Shown one piece after another: positions 9,110 to 18,167 of a DNA stretch of 64,000 nt. The notes below the pieces were generated by a model, which made no database searches, was not told where the DNA came from, and saw nothing but the letters and a program-made list of their open reading frames with translations. Each line of letters starts with the position of its first letter. The stretch's first letter is position 1. The translations under genes and the position numbers were made by a program. Source of the stretch: Stappia sp. WLB 29 (GTDB lineage Bacteria; Pseudomonadota; Alphaproteobacteria; Rhizobiales; Stappiaceae); NCBI RefSeq assembly GCF_023507705.1, contig NZ_JALBGD010000004.1, positions 186,001 through 250,000 of the forward strand. Reading direction: 5' to 3'.

Positions 9110-9922
9110 ATGAGCGAAATGCGCCTGACGGTGGTAGGGGCTGCCGGTCGCATGGGCGGGGCGCTGATCCGCGCGATTTCGCAGATGGACGGCGTCCGGT
9201 TGTCGGCTGCGGTCGAGCGGACGGATTCTCCCGCGATCGGACAGGATTGCGGCGTTCTGGCAGGTCTGCCGGCGAACGGCATCACCGTGACGGACGACGC
9301 GCTCGCAGCCTTTGCGGCAACGGACGGGATTCTCGATTTCACCGCGCCTGCCGCCTCGCGGCATTTCGCAGAACTGGCCGCTCAGGCGCGGATCGTGCAT
9401 GTGATCGGCACGACCGGCCTCAGCGACGAAGATCTTTCCGCGATCCACCCGGCCGCCCGGCACGCCCGCATCGTCCAGTCGGGCAACATGAGCCTCGGCG
9501 TCAACCTGCTGGCAGCGCTCGTCCGCCGCGCAGCCGCGGCCTTGGACGAGGATTTCGACATCGAAGTGCTCGAGATGCATCATCGTCACAAAGTCGACTC
9601 GCCGTCCGGCACCGCCTATCTGCTGGGCGAAGCTGCGGCGAAAGGCCGGGGCCTCGATCTCGCCGAGCGCAGCGTGCGCAGCCGCGACGGGTTCACCGGC
9701 GAGCGTCCGCGCGGCGACATCGGTTTCGCAACCTTGCGCGGCGGTACGGTCATCGGCGATCACAGCGTCGTCTTCGCCGGACCGCTCGAGACGATCACCC
9801 TTTCTCACCATGCCCAGGACCGGCAGATCTTTGCCCGGGGCGCGGTGAAGGCGGCCCTGTGGGCCCGCGACAGGAAGCCCGGCTTCTACACGATGGAGGA
9901 TGTGCTCGGTCTACGCGACTGA
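9110..9922 (+). CDS. dapB: 4-hydroxy-tetrahydrodipicolinate reductase
   Basis: DapB reduces the dihydrodipicolinate-pathway intermediate with NAD(P)H, making tetrahydrodipicolinate for lysine and peptidoglycan meso-diaminopimelate. The 270-residue product has the N-terminal Rossmann motif [13 protein letters not shown], the IGTTGLS segment, the catalytic-site signature [22 protein letters not shown], and a C-terminal [18 protein letters not shown]. The ATG at 9110 has GGAG seven bases upstream. A longer in-frame opening from 9017 adds residues without family similarity. gpmA follows 39 bases later. Confidence 0.97.
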   Translation: MSEMRLTVVGAAGRMGGALIRAISQMDGVRLSAAVERTDSPAIGQDCGVLAGLPANGITVTDDALAAFAATDGILDFTAPAASRHFAELAAQARIVHVIGTTGLSDEDLSAIHPAARHARIVQSGNMSLGVNLLAALVRRAAAALDEDFDIEVLEMHHRHKVDSPSGTAYLLGEAAAKGRGLDLAERSVRSRDGFTGERPRGDIGFATLRGGTVIGDHSVVFAGPLETITLSHHAQDRQIFARGAVKAALWARDRKPGFYTMEDVLGLRD

Positions 9923-9961
9923 ACCGCATCTTCCGCCATCCGACCTGGAGACAGTCTCGCA

Positions 9962-10582
9962 ATGGAACATCTTCTTGTGCTCGTGCGCCACGGGCAGAGC
10001 GAATGGAACCTGAAGAACCTTTTCACCGGCTGGAAGGACCCCGGCCTGACAGAGAAGGGGATCGCCGAGGCGCGCGCTGCCGGCGGCAAGCTGCGCGACC
10101 TGAAGCTCGCCTTCGACATCGCCTTCACATCCGATCTCAGCCGTGCCCAGAACACCCTCAAGCTGATCCTGGAGGAACTGGGTCAGGAAGGCCTGGAGAC
10201 GGTGCGCGATCAGGCCCTGAACGAGCGCGACTACGGCGACCTCACGGGCATGAACAAGGACGAGGCGCGCGAGAAGTTCGGCGAGGAGCAGGTGCATGTG
10301 TGGCGCCGCTCCTTCGACGTTCCCCCTCCCGGCGGCGAAAGCCTCAAGATGACCGCCGAGCGCGTGCTGCCCTATTACCGGTCCGAAATCCTGCCCCAGG
10401 TGATTGCCGGCAAGCGGGTGATCGTCGCCGCCCACGGCAACTCGCTGCGGGCGCTGGTGATGGAGCTGGAAGGCCTGTCGCCGGACGAGATCCTCAAGCG
10501 CGAACTGGCAACCGGCGCGCCGATCGTCTATCGGCTGACGGACGAGGGCAAGGTCGCCTCCGTCCAGGACCTCTCCGACTGA
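9962..10582 (+). CDS. gpmA: 2,3-bisphosphoglycerate-dependent phosphoglycerate mutase
   Basis: It interconverts 3- and 2-phosphoglycerate in glycolysis/gluconeogenesis through a phosphohistidine. The [10 protein letters not shown] motif carries the catalytic His (His10), and [35 protein letters not shown] and [17 protein letters not shown] supply the other phosphate-pocket and second-His residues. At 206 residues it is the short alphaproteobacterial form, about 40 residues less than the E. coli enzyme. It is probably cotranscribed with dapB and ends at a strong terminator. Confidence 0.96.
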   Translation: MEHLLVLVRHGQSEWNLKNLFTGWKDPGLTEKGIAEARAAGGKLRDLKLAFDIAFTSDLSRAQNTLKLILEELGQEGLETVRDQALNERDYGDLTGMNKDEAREKFGEEQVHVWRRSFDVPPPGGESLKMTAERVLPYYRSEILPQVIAGKRVIVAAHGNSLRALVMELEGLSPDEILKRELATGAPIVYRLTDEGKVASVQDLSD

Positions 10583-10606
10583 GACGACCTCATTCGCCGC
10601 AGATCA

Positions 10607-10647
10607 AAAAGAAACGGCCGCGCCCTCAGGGTGCGGCCGTTTCTTTT
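10607..10647 (+). terminator. Bidirectional terminator between gpmA and the PfkB kinase gene
   Basis: A long stem (AAAAGAAACGGCCGC with GCGGCCGTTTCTTTT, plus inner CCC/GGG) closes a TCA loop. The A-rich left side and T-rich right side make it functional in both directions between the convergent genes. Confidence 0.9.
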
Positions 10648-10679
10648 GCGAAAAGGCGGCAGGAAGACGCGTCAGGCGG

Positions 10680-11681
10680 TCACAGACCGAAGCCCTGCTG
10701 CTCCGCCAGTTGCTTCAGCGAGCGCTCCGGGCGGGCGCCAACATGGCCGATGACTTCCGCCGCGCACAGGCAGCCGAGCTCGGCCGAGGTGGTGAAGTCG
10801 AAACCGCGTGCCTGGCCGAGCAGGAAACCGGAGGCGAAGAGGTCGCCGGCGCCGGTCAGATCGACGACATCGGTCACCGCGGCGGCGGGAACCCGCACGG
10901 TCTCCTCGCGCGAAATCGCCATCGCACCATGGGCGCCGAGGGTGAGCGCGGTGGTCGGGCAGTCCCCGCGAACGGCTGCGATCGCCGTATCGAGGTCGGC
11001 GGTCTCGTACAGCGCCTTCAACTCGTGCTCGTTGGCGAACAGCAGATCGATCGTGCCGTCGCGCATCATGCCGAGGAACTCGGAGCGGTAGCGGTCGACA
11101 CAGAAACTGTCGGAAAGCGTCAGGCTGACCTTGCGGCCGTGCGCATGGGCGATCTCGGCAGCCTTGAGAAAGGCCGCCTTGGCCGCGGGCGGATCCCAGA
11201 GATAGCCTTCCATATAGGTGATCGCGGAGGCTGCGACCGTGTCTGCATCGATGTCCTTTTCGGACAGTTCGACACAGGCGCCCAGATAGGTGTTCATGGT
11301 CCGCTCGCCATCCGGCGTGATCAGGATCATCGAGCGCGCCGTGGGCGGGCCGTCGACGAGGACCGGCGTTTCGAAATGCACGCCGGTGCCGCGCATGTCA
11401 TGGCGAAAGGCGCTGCCGAGTTCGTCTTCTGCGACCTTGCCGAAATAGGCGGAGGCACCGCCGAGCACGGCAACGCCGGCTGCCGTATTGCCGGCGCTGC
11501 CGCCGGAAATCCGGGTGGTCTGCCCCATCTTCTCGTAGAGGCGAACGGCTTCCTCGGTATCGATCAGGCGCATCGAGCCTTTCACGAGCTTCTCGCGGAC
11601 GAGGAAATCCTCCTCCACGTGGGCGAAGACGTCGCAGATGGCATTGCCGATGCACAATGTGTCGAAGCGCTGGCTGGTCAT
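10680..11681 (-). CDS. PfkB-family carbohydrate/nucleoside kinase, probably adenosine kinase
   Basis: Adenosine kinase phosphorylates adenosine to AMP in purine salvage. The 333-residue protein has the ribokinase fold: N-terminal FDTLCIGNAICDVFAHVEED, the substrate-side GGSAGNTAAGVAVLGG, and the C-terminal PfkB signature VVDLTGAGDLFASGFLLG with the GAGD anion hole and catalytic Asp. Alphaproteobacterial proteins with this N-terminus are commonly called adenosine kinase; substrate choice within PfkB cannot be read securely from sequence. Start: MTSQRF at 11681, since the longer open frame upstream overlaps pheA. It lies last in a kdsB-pheA-kinase run on the minus strand. Confidence 0.8.
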   Translation of the reverse strand: MTSQRFDTLCIGNAICDVFAHVEEDFLVREKLVKGSMRLIDTEEAVRLYEKMGQTTRISGGSAGNTAAGVAVLGGASAYFGKVAEDELGSAFRHDMRGTGVHFETPVLVDGPPTARSMILITPDGERTMNTYLGACVELSEKDIDADTVAASAITYMEGYLWDPPAAKAAFLKAAEIAHAHGRKVSLTLSDSFCVDRYRSEFLGMMRDGTIDLLFANEHELKALYETADLDTAIAAVRGDCPTTALTLGAHGAMAISREETVRVPAAAVTDVVDLTGAGDLFASGFLLGQARGFDFTTSAELGCLCAAEVIGHVGARPERSLKQLAEQQGFGL

Positions 11682-11722
11682 GGTGATGGAACTGTCCTTA
11701 TCTGGTATCGGGCAAGCGGCTG

Positions 11723-12613
11723 TCAGATGCCGGGTGTCGGACGCAAGGCGCGGTTGGCTTCGGGCTCGCGGATCTTGTCGCGGAACGTGCTGGCCGGATA
11801 GATGCCGAGCAGCTTGAACTCGGCGGAGAAGAACTCCAGTTCCTCCAGCGCCAGCGAGACGCTGCGGTCTTCCGGATGGCCTTCGACGTCGGCGTAGAAC
11901 ATGGACGCGAAGAACTGGCCCTCGAGTTGGTAGGATTCCAGCTTGGTCATGTTGACGCCGTTGGTGGCAAAGCCGCCGAGCGCCTTGTAGAGCGCCGCCG
12001 GGACGTTGCGCACACGGAAGATGAATGTGGTGATGACAGGCTGGCCGTTGTTTTCCGCCCGAACCCCATCGCGCGAGAGGATGAGGAACCGCGTGGTGTT
12101 GTGGGCCTCGTCCTCGACGTCGCGGCGCAGGATCTCCAGTCCATAGGCGTCGGCGGCCATCTGCGGTGCCAATGCGGCTGCACTCGGATCTCCGGCCTCG
12201 GCGATCTGACGTGCGGAGCCGGCGGTGTCGGCCCCCACGATGGCTCGCAGTCCGAGTTCGCGGATGATCTTGCGACACTGCCCGAGGGCCATGACATGGC
12301 TCTGCACGCTTTTCAGTTGCTCGATCCTGGTGCCGGGCAGCCCCATCAGCTGAAAGCGGATGGGGAGGAAATACTCGCCGATGATCTGCAGCGAAGAGCG
12401 GGGCAGCAGGTGATGGATATCCGCAACACGGCCGGCAACGGAATTCTCGACCGGGATCATGCCGAGATCGGCGTCTCCGTTCTCGAGTGCCGTGAAGCAA
12501 TCCTCGAAGGTGGCACAGGGCACGGCTTCATAGGCGGGATAGACATTGTGGCAGGCCATGTGCGAGTTGGCCCCGTATTCGCCCTGGAAGACGATGCGCT
12601 TCTTGTTCGTCAT
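11723..12613 (-). CDS. pheA: Prephenate dehydratase
   Basis: It decarboxylates and dehydrates prephenate to phenylpyruvate in phenylalanine synthesis. The 296-residue monofunctional form lacks a chorismate mutase domain. The catalytic domain (about 6-180) starts IVFQGEYGANSHMAC, includes MIPVENSVAGRVADIHHLL, and has the catalytic NTTRFLIL motif. A C-terminal ACT domain (about 200-280) with GVNMTKLESYQLEGQF should bind phenylalanine for feedback inhibition. The start is MTNKKRIVF at 12613, 13 bases after the kdsB stop. Confidence 0.95.
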   Translation of the reverse strand: MTNKKRIVFQGEYGANSHMACHNVYPAYEAVPCATFEDCFTALENGDADLGMIPVENSVAGRVADIHHLLPRSSLQIIGEYFLPIRFQLMGLPGTRIEQLKSVQSHVMALGQCRKIIRELGLRAIVGADTAGSARQIAEAGDPSAAALAPQMAADAYGLEILRRDVEDEAHNTTRFLILSRDGVRAENNGQPVITTFIFRVRNVPAALYKALGGFATNGVNMTKLESYQLEGQFFASMFYADVEGHPEDRSVSLALEELEFFSAEFKLLGIYPASTFRDKIREPEANRALRPTPGI

Positions 12614-12626
12614 GTTCGACCGGTTG

Positions 12627-13391
12627 TCAGCTGGGGTTTGAGACGCGGGATGCGAAAATGGCCCGCACGGCTTCGAGATCGCGGGACGTGTTGACGTCCA
12701 TCGGCACGCTGTCGATGAGACCGACATCGATGCGCATGCCGGCTTCGAGCGCCCGCAGCTGCTCGAGGCTTTCGCGCTTTTCCAGCGGCGAGGGCGGCAG
12801 AGATACGAAACGGTCGAGCGCGGTCCGCCGATAGGCGTAAAGGCCGATGTGCTGATAGAGCGGTCCGGGGCCGGTCGGGGCGGTCGCCCGGGTGAAATAG
12901 AGCGCGCGCAGCCGGCGTTCGCCAACCGGCGTTCCCACCGTCTTGACGAAGCTGGGATCCGTCCTGCCGGCCTCGCTCCGGATTTCCGTTGCGATGGTGC
13001 CGATATCGACCGCCGGATCGGACAGGGGATCGAAGGCGGCGCGGATCGCCTCCGGGTCGATCAGGGGTACGTCGCCCTGCAGGTTGAGCACGATCTCGTA
13101 CGCGCGCGTCGGGTCGACCGCCTCGGCCGCGGCCCGGACGCGGTCGGAGCCGCTCGGCAGGTCGGGATCGGTCATCACTGCGGTTCCGCCGGCAGCTTCC
13201 ACTGCGGCCCTGATGTCAGGATGATCGCAGGCAACGACGACAGGGCCGATCCCGGCGGCCATGCCGCGCTCGATCACATGCGCGATCATCGGCTTGCCGG
13301 CAATGAGCGCAAGAGGCTTGTCGGGCAGGCGCGTCGACGCCATCCGCGCCGGGATCACCACCAGGGCGGACAGGGGTGCAGGGGGCGTCAC
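12627..13391 (-). CDS. kdsB: 3-deoxy-manno-octulosonate cytidylyltransferase
   Basis: KdsB activates Kdo as CMP-Kdo for lipopolysaccharide inner-core assembly. The nucleotidyltransferase signature [17 protein letters not shown] is at the N-terminus, with [34 protein letters not shown] and [14 protein letters not shown] as further family blocks. I prefer the GTG at 13391 (254 residues, normal length) because AAAGG lies six bases upstream. An ATG at 13442 would add 17 residues and has no Shine-Dalgarno. It is divergent from the cytochrome c gene. Confidence 0.95.
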   Translation of the reverse strand: MTPPAPLSALVVIPARMASTRLPDKPLALIAGKPMIAHVIERGMAAGIGPVVVACDHPDIRAAVEAAGGTAVMTDPDLPSGSDRVRAAAEAVDPTRAYEIVLNLQGDVPLIDPEAIRAAFDPLSDPAVDIGTIATEIRSEAGRTDPSFVKTVGTPVGERRLRALYFTRATAPTGPGPLYQHIGLYAYRRTALDRFVSLPPSPLEKRESLEQLRALEAGMRIDVGLIDSVPMDVNTSRDLEAVRAIFASRVSNPS

Positions 13392-13595
13392 GGACGGCCT
13401 TTCGGGCGCCGGAAGGGTGCGGGGCACGCCCGGCGGCAACATGCGATGATTTGTATCATGGACTGCCCTTTTAAACCTATGGACACGAGCGTCAAAAACT
13501 TTGTAGTTTCCGGCGACTTTTTCACCACGCGCCGCGTTGCGCGGGGCCTTCTCGTATTGGCCTTGCAGCAACCGAGGGAGTTGGAGCCAGCGGGA

Positions 13596-14318
13596 ATGAA
13601 TTCTGCCAAGCTAAATATGATCGCCGGTGCGATCCTGTCCGTCCTCCTCCTCACGATGGGACTCGGCATCGTGTCGGAAATCATCTTCCACCAGGATGCA
13701 CCCGAGAAGCCGGGCTACGAGATCGTCGTGGCCGAGGCGGATACTGGTTCGGCACCGGCCGAGGAAGCACCGCAGGTCGAGCCGATCGCGGTTCGCCTCC
13801 AGAGCGCTTCGGCAGAAGATGGCGAGAAGCTGACCCGCGCCTGCGCGTCCTGCCACGATTTCTCCAGCGCCAACACCAACAAGGTTGGTCCGGGCCTGTG
13901 GCAAGTGGTCGGCCGCGCGCCGGCAGCCCACGAAGGGTTCCGCTATTCGAGCGGTATGCAGGCCTATGCCCAGGAGCATGAGGCTTGGACCTACGAGAAC
14001 CTCGATCACTTCCTGGCCGGCCCGAAGCAGGAAGTCGCCGGTACCTCGATGGGCTACGCCGGTATGCGCAAGCCCGAGGATCGCGCCAATCTGATCGCTT
14101 ATCTGCGCACGCTGTCGGAAAATCCGCAGCCGCTGCCGGAAGCGCCCGCTGCCGATGCTCCGGCGGCCGAAGCGCCCGCGGCGGAGACGCCTGCCGAAGC
14201 ACCTGCGACCGAGGCCCCTGCTGCTGAAGCGCCTACGACGGAGGCTCCGGCGGCCGATGCGCCCGCGACCGAACCTCCGGTCACAGAGACTCCTGCGGAA
14301 GGAACGCAGGCCCAGTAA
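13596..14318 (+). CDS. Membrane-anchored cytochrome c (class I, CycM/c552-like) with Ala/Pro/Glu-rich tail
   Basis: This is a 240-residue periplasmic electron carrier held by an N-terminal transmembrane anchor (about 8-28, [19 protein letters not shown]). One haem site CASCH lies near residues 85-89 (ACASCHDF), with [12 protein letters not shown] following; the likely distal Met ligand is in the GTSMGYAGM segment. Close families are Bradyrhizobium CycM and mitochondrial-type cytochrome c, which pass electrons from bc1 to terminal oxidases. After about residue 180 the protein becomes a low-complexity tail of irregular [14 protein letters not shown] units for nearly 60 residues, not part of the haem domain. 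Start: ATG 13596. It is monocistronic, with a terminator behind it. Confidence 0.88.
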   Translation: MNSAKLNMIAGAILSVLLLTMGLGIVSEIIFHQDAPEKPGYEIVVAEADTGSAPAEEAPQVEPIAVRLQSASAEDGEKLTRACASCHDFSSANTNKVGPGLWQVVGRAPAAHEGFRYSSGMQAYAQEHEAWTYENLDHFLAGPKQEVAGTSMGYAGMRKPEDRANLIAYLRTLSENPQPLPEAPAADAPAAEAPAAETPAEAPATEAPAAEAPTTEAPAADAPATEPPVTETPAEGTQAQ

Positions 14319-14361
14319 AGCCGGCGCGACGTCTTGCGTCTCCGACTTGAAGCGAAGTTCG

Positions 14362-14388
14362 AAAGGCCGGGCGTGAGCCTGGCCTTTT
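14362..14388 (+). terminator. Terminator of the cytochrome c gene
   Basis: An 11-bp stem AAAGGCCGGGC / GCCTGGCCTTT (one G-U) with a GTGA loop is followed by TCCTTTTCC. It lies 44 bases after the stop. The remaining bases to the diguanylate cyclase start (14389-14587) show no clear element. Confidence 0.8.
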
Positions 14389-14587
14389 CCTTTTCCAGGC
14401 CTCCGGTTCCTTCAGTCAAGCAAGGTCTGAACCGCAAGTTTCCGCTGCGTTCCGGCTGTGAAGATGCGCGGCTTTCGGCTATAACCCTTGCGCTTTGCGG
14501 GGTGTCGATGCGTTGACCCTGGAGGGCGGCCGCCATTCGTCTGCAAATACCTCTTTAACCGGGATGTGATACGCAGTTTTATCAGGT

Positions 14588-16057
14588 ATGGAGACGTCGG
14601 GCTTGAACGACACGCAAACCGATCGGACAAGCGGTCTCCATACGCGTATCGTTGGCAAGCGAGGGCCCATGACGCAGGCGTCCGGCGGCAAGGAATTGGC
14701 GCTGATCCGATGGAAGCATCGGGCGATCGCCTTTGCCGTCGTCGCATTCATCTGCATTCTCGGGGTGGCTCTCACCAGCTACATCTCGACGCTGCTGACG
14801 GAAAACGCCCAGAAGCGCCTGCAGAACGAAACGCTGTCCCGCCTCTCGGAGGCGAGGGCCCGGCTTGAGGGAACCATCGGCGCGACGCTTTATATCTCGC
14901 AAGGGCTCGTCAGCTTCACCGCCATCAACAGCGATCTCACCCAGCGCCAGTTCCGCCGGTTCGCGGAGGAGATCTCCTCGCTCAACAACCATGTGAAGCT
15001 CATTGCTCTCGCTCCGGACAACGTCGTTCGCTACGTCTATCCGCTCCTCGGCAATTTGAGGGCGCTCGGTCTCGACTACAGCAAGAACGAGGAGCAGTGG
15101 ACGGTGGTGAAGCGGGTGATGCAGGAAAGGCGCACCGTGGTCGCCGGCCCAGTCAACCTGGTGCAGGGCGGGCGTGCCCTGATCGCACGATCGCCGGTGC
15201 TGATTCCCATCGAGGACGACGAGACCAGTATCGAGCGCCGGTATTGGGGGATCGCCTCCGTGGTGATCGACATGGATACGCTGTTCGAGGATGCCGGCAT
15301 CCGGCCGGAGATGAACGGGTATCAGTTCGCGATCCGCGGCGCGGATGGTCTCGGACCTGCTGGAGGTATGGTTCTGGGGGATCCCAACCTGTTCGACAGC
15401 GGAGCGGTGGTGCTGCCGGTCAATCTGCCGAATGGCACATGGCAGATGGCGAGCCGGCCGGTCGGCGGCTGGACGACAAGCTCTCCGGAGGTGCGTATCG
15501 CGCGGATGGTCGGTTTCGGCGTGACATTCGCGATCGCCTTCCTTTCGGCGATGGTGGTAATCGCCCAGCAACGGGCGCGGTCCATGGCACTGCACGATGC
15601 CCTGACCGGGCTGCCCAACCGCCGCCTGCTGGAAGACCGGCTGGAGCAACTGGCTGCCCTCAGCGAGCGGACGGGTCTGGGCTTCCAGGTGTTTTTCGTC
15701 GATCTCAATGCGTTCAAGCCGATCAACGATACATTCGGTCATGCGGTGGGCGACATGGTCCTGCGCGAGGTCGGCAAGCGACTGCGTCAGGAGACGCGGG
15801 AGTCCGACACGATCGCACGGATCGGCGGCGACGAATTCGTAGTCGTGGTTCCGGGCATGACCCACCACCAGAGCACCGCCAATCTCGCAGAGCGGCTGCG
15901 CCAGGCGGTCAGCGAGCCGGTGCGGGCGGGCGACCACGTGATCGGCATTCGAGCCAGTGTCGGCTGGGCGGTCTATCCCGACGACGCAACGACGATTCCG
16001 GAGATTCTCGAGCTCGCAGACCAGCGGATGTACCGTGAGAAACTCGCCGCCGCCTGA
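14588..16057 (+). CDS. CHASE-domain diguanylate cyclase
   Basis: This 489-residue membrane enzyme should make c-di-GMP from two GTP. TM1 (about 46-68) is followed by a periplasmic CHASE-type ligand domain (about 90-270), TM2 (about 305-327) and a GGDEF domain (about 335-489). The active-site IGGDEFVVV has GGDEF at 413-417, and the upstream RESD at 404-407 is an intact inhibitory I-site at the expected five-residue spacing. The first metal-ligand motif reads VDLNAFKPIND. No EAL domain follows. An alternative ATG at 14669, preceded by GAGGG, would remove 27 N-terminal residues. Ligand and target are unknown. Confidence 0.92.
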   Translation: METSGLNDTQTDRTSGLHTRIVGKRGPMTQASGGKELALIRWKHRAIAFAVVAFICILGVALTSYISTLLTENAQKRLQNETLSRLSEARARLEGTIGATLYISQGLVSFTAINSDLTQRQFRRFAEEISSLNNHVKLIALAPDNVVRYVYPLLGNLRALGLDYSKNEEQWTVVKRVMQERRTVVAGPVNLVQGGRALIARSPVLIPIEDDETSIERRYWGIASVVIDMDTLFEDAGIRPEMNGYQFAIRGADGLGPAGGMVLGDPNLFDSGAVVLPVNLPNGTWQMASRPVGGWTTSSPEVRIARMVGFGVTFAIAFLSAMVVIAQQRARSMALHDALTGLPNRRLLEDRLEQLAALSERTGLGFQVFFVDLNAFKPINDTFGHAVGDMVLREVGKRLRQETRESDTIARIGGDEFVVVVPGMTHHQSTANLAERLRQAVSEPVRAGDHVIGIRASVGWAVYPDDATTIPEILELADQRMYREKLAAA

Positions 16058-16232
16058 TCCGGGCACGGCCTGCCGACACGTTCGGCCACGATTAAACTTT
16101 CGTCATGAAGCGTTTCACGTCTGTCGGCGGGCGGTACAACTCCCTAATATGCCTTCAGGGCAACAACGCCGGCGCAGCCGCGTGGCCAAGAGGCGCGTGT
16201 CGCGGCAAGACAGACGGATCCGTTCAATCGCC

Positions 16233-18167
16233 ATGATGCAGACAGATCGCCAAAGCACTTTCCTTCGTTCGTCCACCAAGGGAGATACGGTCGCCCGCCA
16301 TCTGCCGGCGGTCCCCTGGCTCGTGACCTTGCCGCTGATGGCGCTGTGCCTGTTGCTGGCAGGGCTTTCGGCCGTACGGGCGCAGGACGAGCCTGAATGG
16401 CGGCATGCGGCGTCGCTGACCGGCGAGCCTCGATATCCCGAGGGCTTCAAGCATTTCGACTATGTCAATCCCGAGGCGCCCAAAGGCGGTATCGTACGAC
16501 TTGGCGACAGCACGGGCTTCGACACACTCAATCCGATCCTGCCGAAGGGCAACCCGGCTCCCGGCCTCGGTCTGATGTATGATTCTCTCCTGGAGCCGGC
16601 TCTCGACGAGATCAACATCAACTCTGAATACGGCTTGATCGCCGAGGCGATGCGCTATCCGGCCGATTATTCCTGGGTGGAGTACCGGCTTAATCCACAG
16701 GCGCGCTGGCACGACGGGATGCCGATCAGTGTCGACGACGTGATCTGGAGCTTTGAAAAGATCAAGGAGGTCAATCCAAGCCAGGCCTTCTACTATCGCC
16801 ACGTGGAAAAGGCCGAGGCGGCAGGCGAGCGGGTTATCCGATTTTCCTTCGATTCCGCCGGCAATCGCGAACTCCCAAAGATCGTCGGTCAGTTGATCAT
16901 CCTGCCCAGGCACTGGTGGGAAGGCACCGCCCCCGACGGCAAGGCGCGCAACATCGCCAACGGCACTCTGGAGCGACCGCTTGGTTCCGGCCCCTACCGC
17001 ATCGGCGCTTTTGAGCCGGGACGCTATATCGAATATGAGCGCGTAGACGATTACTGGGCGAAGGATCATCCCACCAAGGTGGGCACCCACAATTTCGACA
17101 AGGTCCGCTATGACAGCTATCGCGACCAGACGGTGCTGCTGGAGGCGTTCAAGGCGGATCAGTATGACTTCCGATCTGAGAACAGTGCCAAGAACTGGGC
17201 GACAGGTTATGACTTCTCGGCCGCCAAGGACGGCCGCGTGGTTCTCGAAACGTTCCCAGACAAGGCTCGTGGTATCATGCAGGCCTTTGTCCTCAATCTC
17301 CGGCGGGAGAAGTTTTCCGACATCCGGGTGCGTCAGGCCCTGAATCTCGTTTTCGATTTCGAGACCGCCAACAAGACAGTGTTCTTCGACCAGTACAAAC
17401 GCATACCGTCCTATTTCGCCGGAACCGAACTCGCCTCCAGCGGCCTGCCGGAAGGGCAGGAATTGGAGATCCTGGAAAGCGTTCGCGACTTGGTGCCCGA
17501 GCGGGTGTTCACAACCCCTTACGAGAATCCTGTGAACGGCGATCCTGGGCGGCTGCGCGATAACATGCGCAAGGCGGTCGAACTGCTGGACGAGGCCGGC
17601 TACGAACTGCGCGGCAGGCAGATGGTGAACCGCCAGACCGGCGAACCACTGGCGATCGAGTTCGTCGACAACGATCCGAATTCCGAACGCTACGTTCTGC
17701 CCTATGCCCGCAATCTGGAGCGGATCGGCATCAGGATGACGTTGCGCACTGTCGATACGCCGCAATACATCAACCGGATCCGCGAGCGCGATTTCGACAT
17801 GACGACGCTGGGCTGGGCGCAGTCCCTGTCGCCCGGCAACGAGCAGCGCGACTACTGGGGCAGCGAGGCCGCCGACCGACCACAGTCGCGCAACTACAGC
17901 GGCATCAAGGATCCGGGCGTCGATGCGCTCATTGAAAAGGTCATCTTCGCCAAGGATCGTGAGGAATTGGTCGCGGCGACCCGCGCTCTCGACCGGGTGC
18001 TGATGGCGCATCAGTATGTGGTGCCGCAATGGTATATCGACGTTGATCGCACCGCCCGCTGGAACAGGTTCGGTCACCCGGAGAATATCCCCGAATACAC
18101 GCACGGTTTCCCGACCATCTGGTGGTGGGATGCGCAAAAGGCCGCGGCGGTGCGGAGGCGGCAGTGA
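16233..18167 (+). CDS. Peptide ABC transporter substrate-binding protein, YejA-like (first of two)
   Basis: This is a periplasmic SBP_bac_5 family receptor of about 644 residues. A long n-region leads into a Sec signal segment (LPLMALCLLLAGLSAVRAQ). The mature part has YejA-type blocks: EGFKHFDYVNPEAPKGG, TLNPILPKGNPAPGLG, DYSWVEYRLNPQARWHDGMP, LGSGPYRIGAFEPGRYIEYE and [18 protein letters not shown]. It opens a five-gene cluster with a second receptor, two permeases and a dual ATPase. Sinorhizobium meliloti has the same order (yejA1A2BEF), known for peptide uptake and antimicrobial-peptide tolerance. The start is uncertain: ATGs at 16233/16236 lack a clear SD, and an in-frame ATG at 16149 exists. 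Confidence 0.88.
   Translation: MMQTDRQSTFLRSSTKGDTVARHLPAVPWLVTLPLMALCLLLAGLSAVRAQDEPEWRHAASLTGEPRYPEGFKHFDYVNPEAPKGGIVRLGDSTGFDTLNPILPKGNPAPGLGLMYDSLLEPALDEININSEYGLIAEAMRYPADYSWVEYRLNPQARWHDGMPISVDDVIWSFEKIKEVNPSQAFYYRHVEKAEAAGERVIRFSFDSAGNRELPKIVGQLIILPRHWWEGTAPDGKARNIANGTLERPLGSGPYRIGAFEPGRYIEYERVDDYWAKDHPTKVGTHNFDKVRYDSYRDQTVLLEAFKADQYDFRSENSAKNWATGYDFSAAKDGRVVLETFPDKARGIMQAFVLNLRREKFSDIRVRQALNLVFDFETANKTVFFDQYKRIPSYFAGTELASSGLPEGQELEILESVRDLVPERVFTTPYENPVNGDPGRLRDNMRKAVELLDEAGYELRGRQMVNRQTGEPLAIEFVDNDPNSERYVLPYARNLERIGIRMTLRTVDTPQYINRIRERDFDMTTLGWAQSLSPGNEQRDYWGSEAADRPQSRNYSGIKDPGVDALIEKVIFAKDREELVAATRALDRVLMAHQYVVPQWYIDVDRTARWNRFGHPENIPEYTHGFPTIWWWDAQKAAAVRRRQ

Noticed and set aside
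14140-14310. Repeated GAAGCGCC/GCTCCGG units resembling a tandem repeat or CRISPR
   Set aside because: They are codons of the irregular EAPA tail of the cytochrome c; no regular spacing or spacers.
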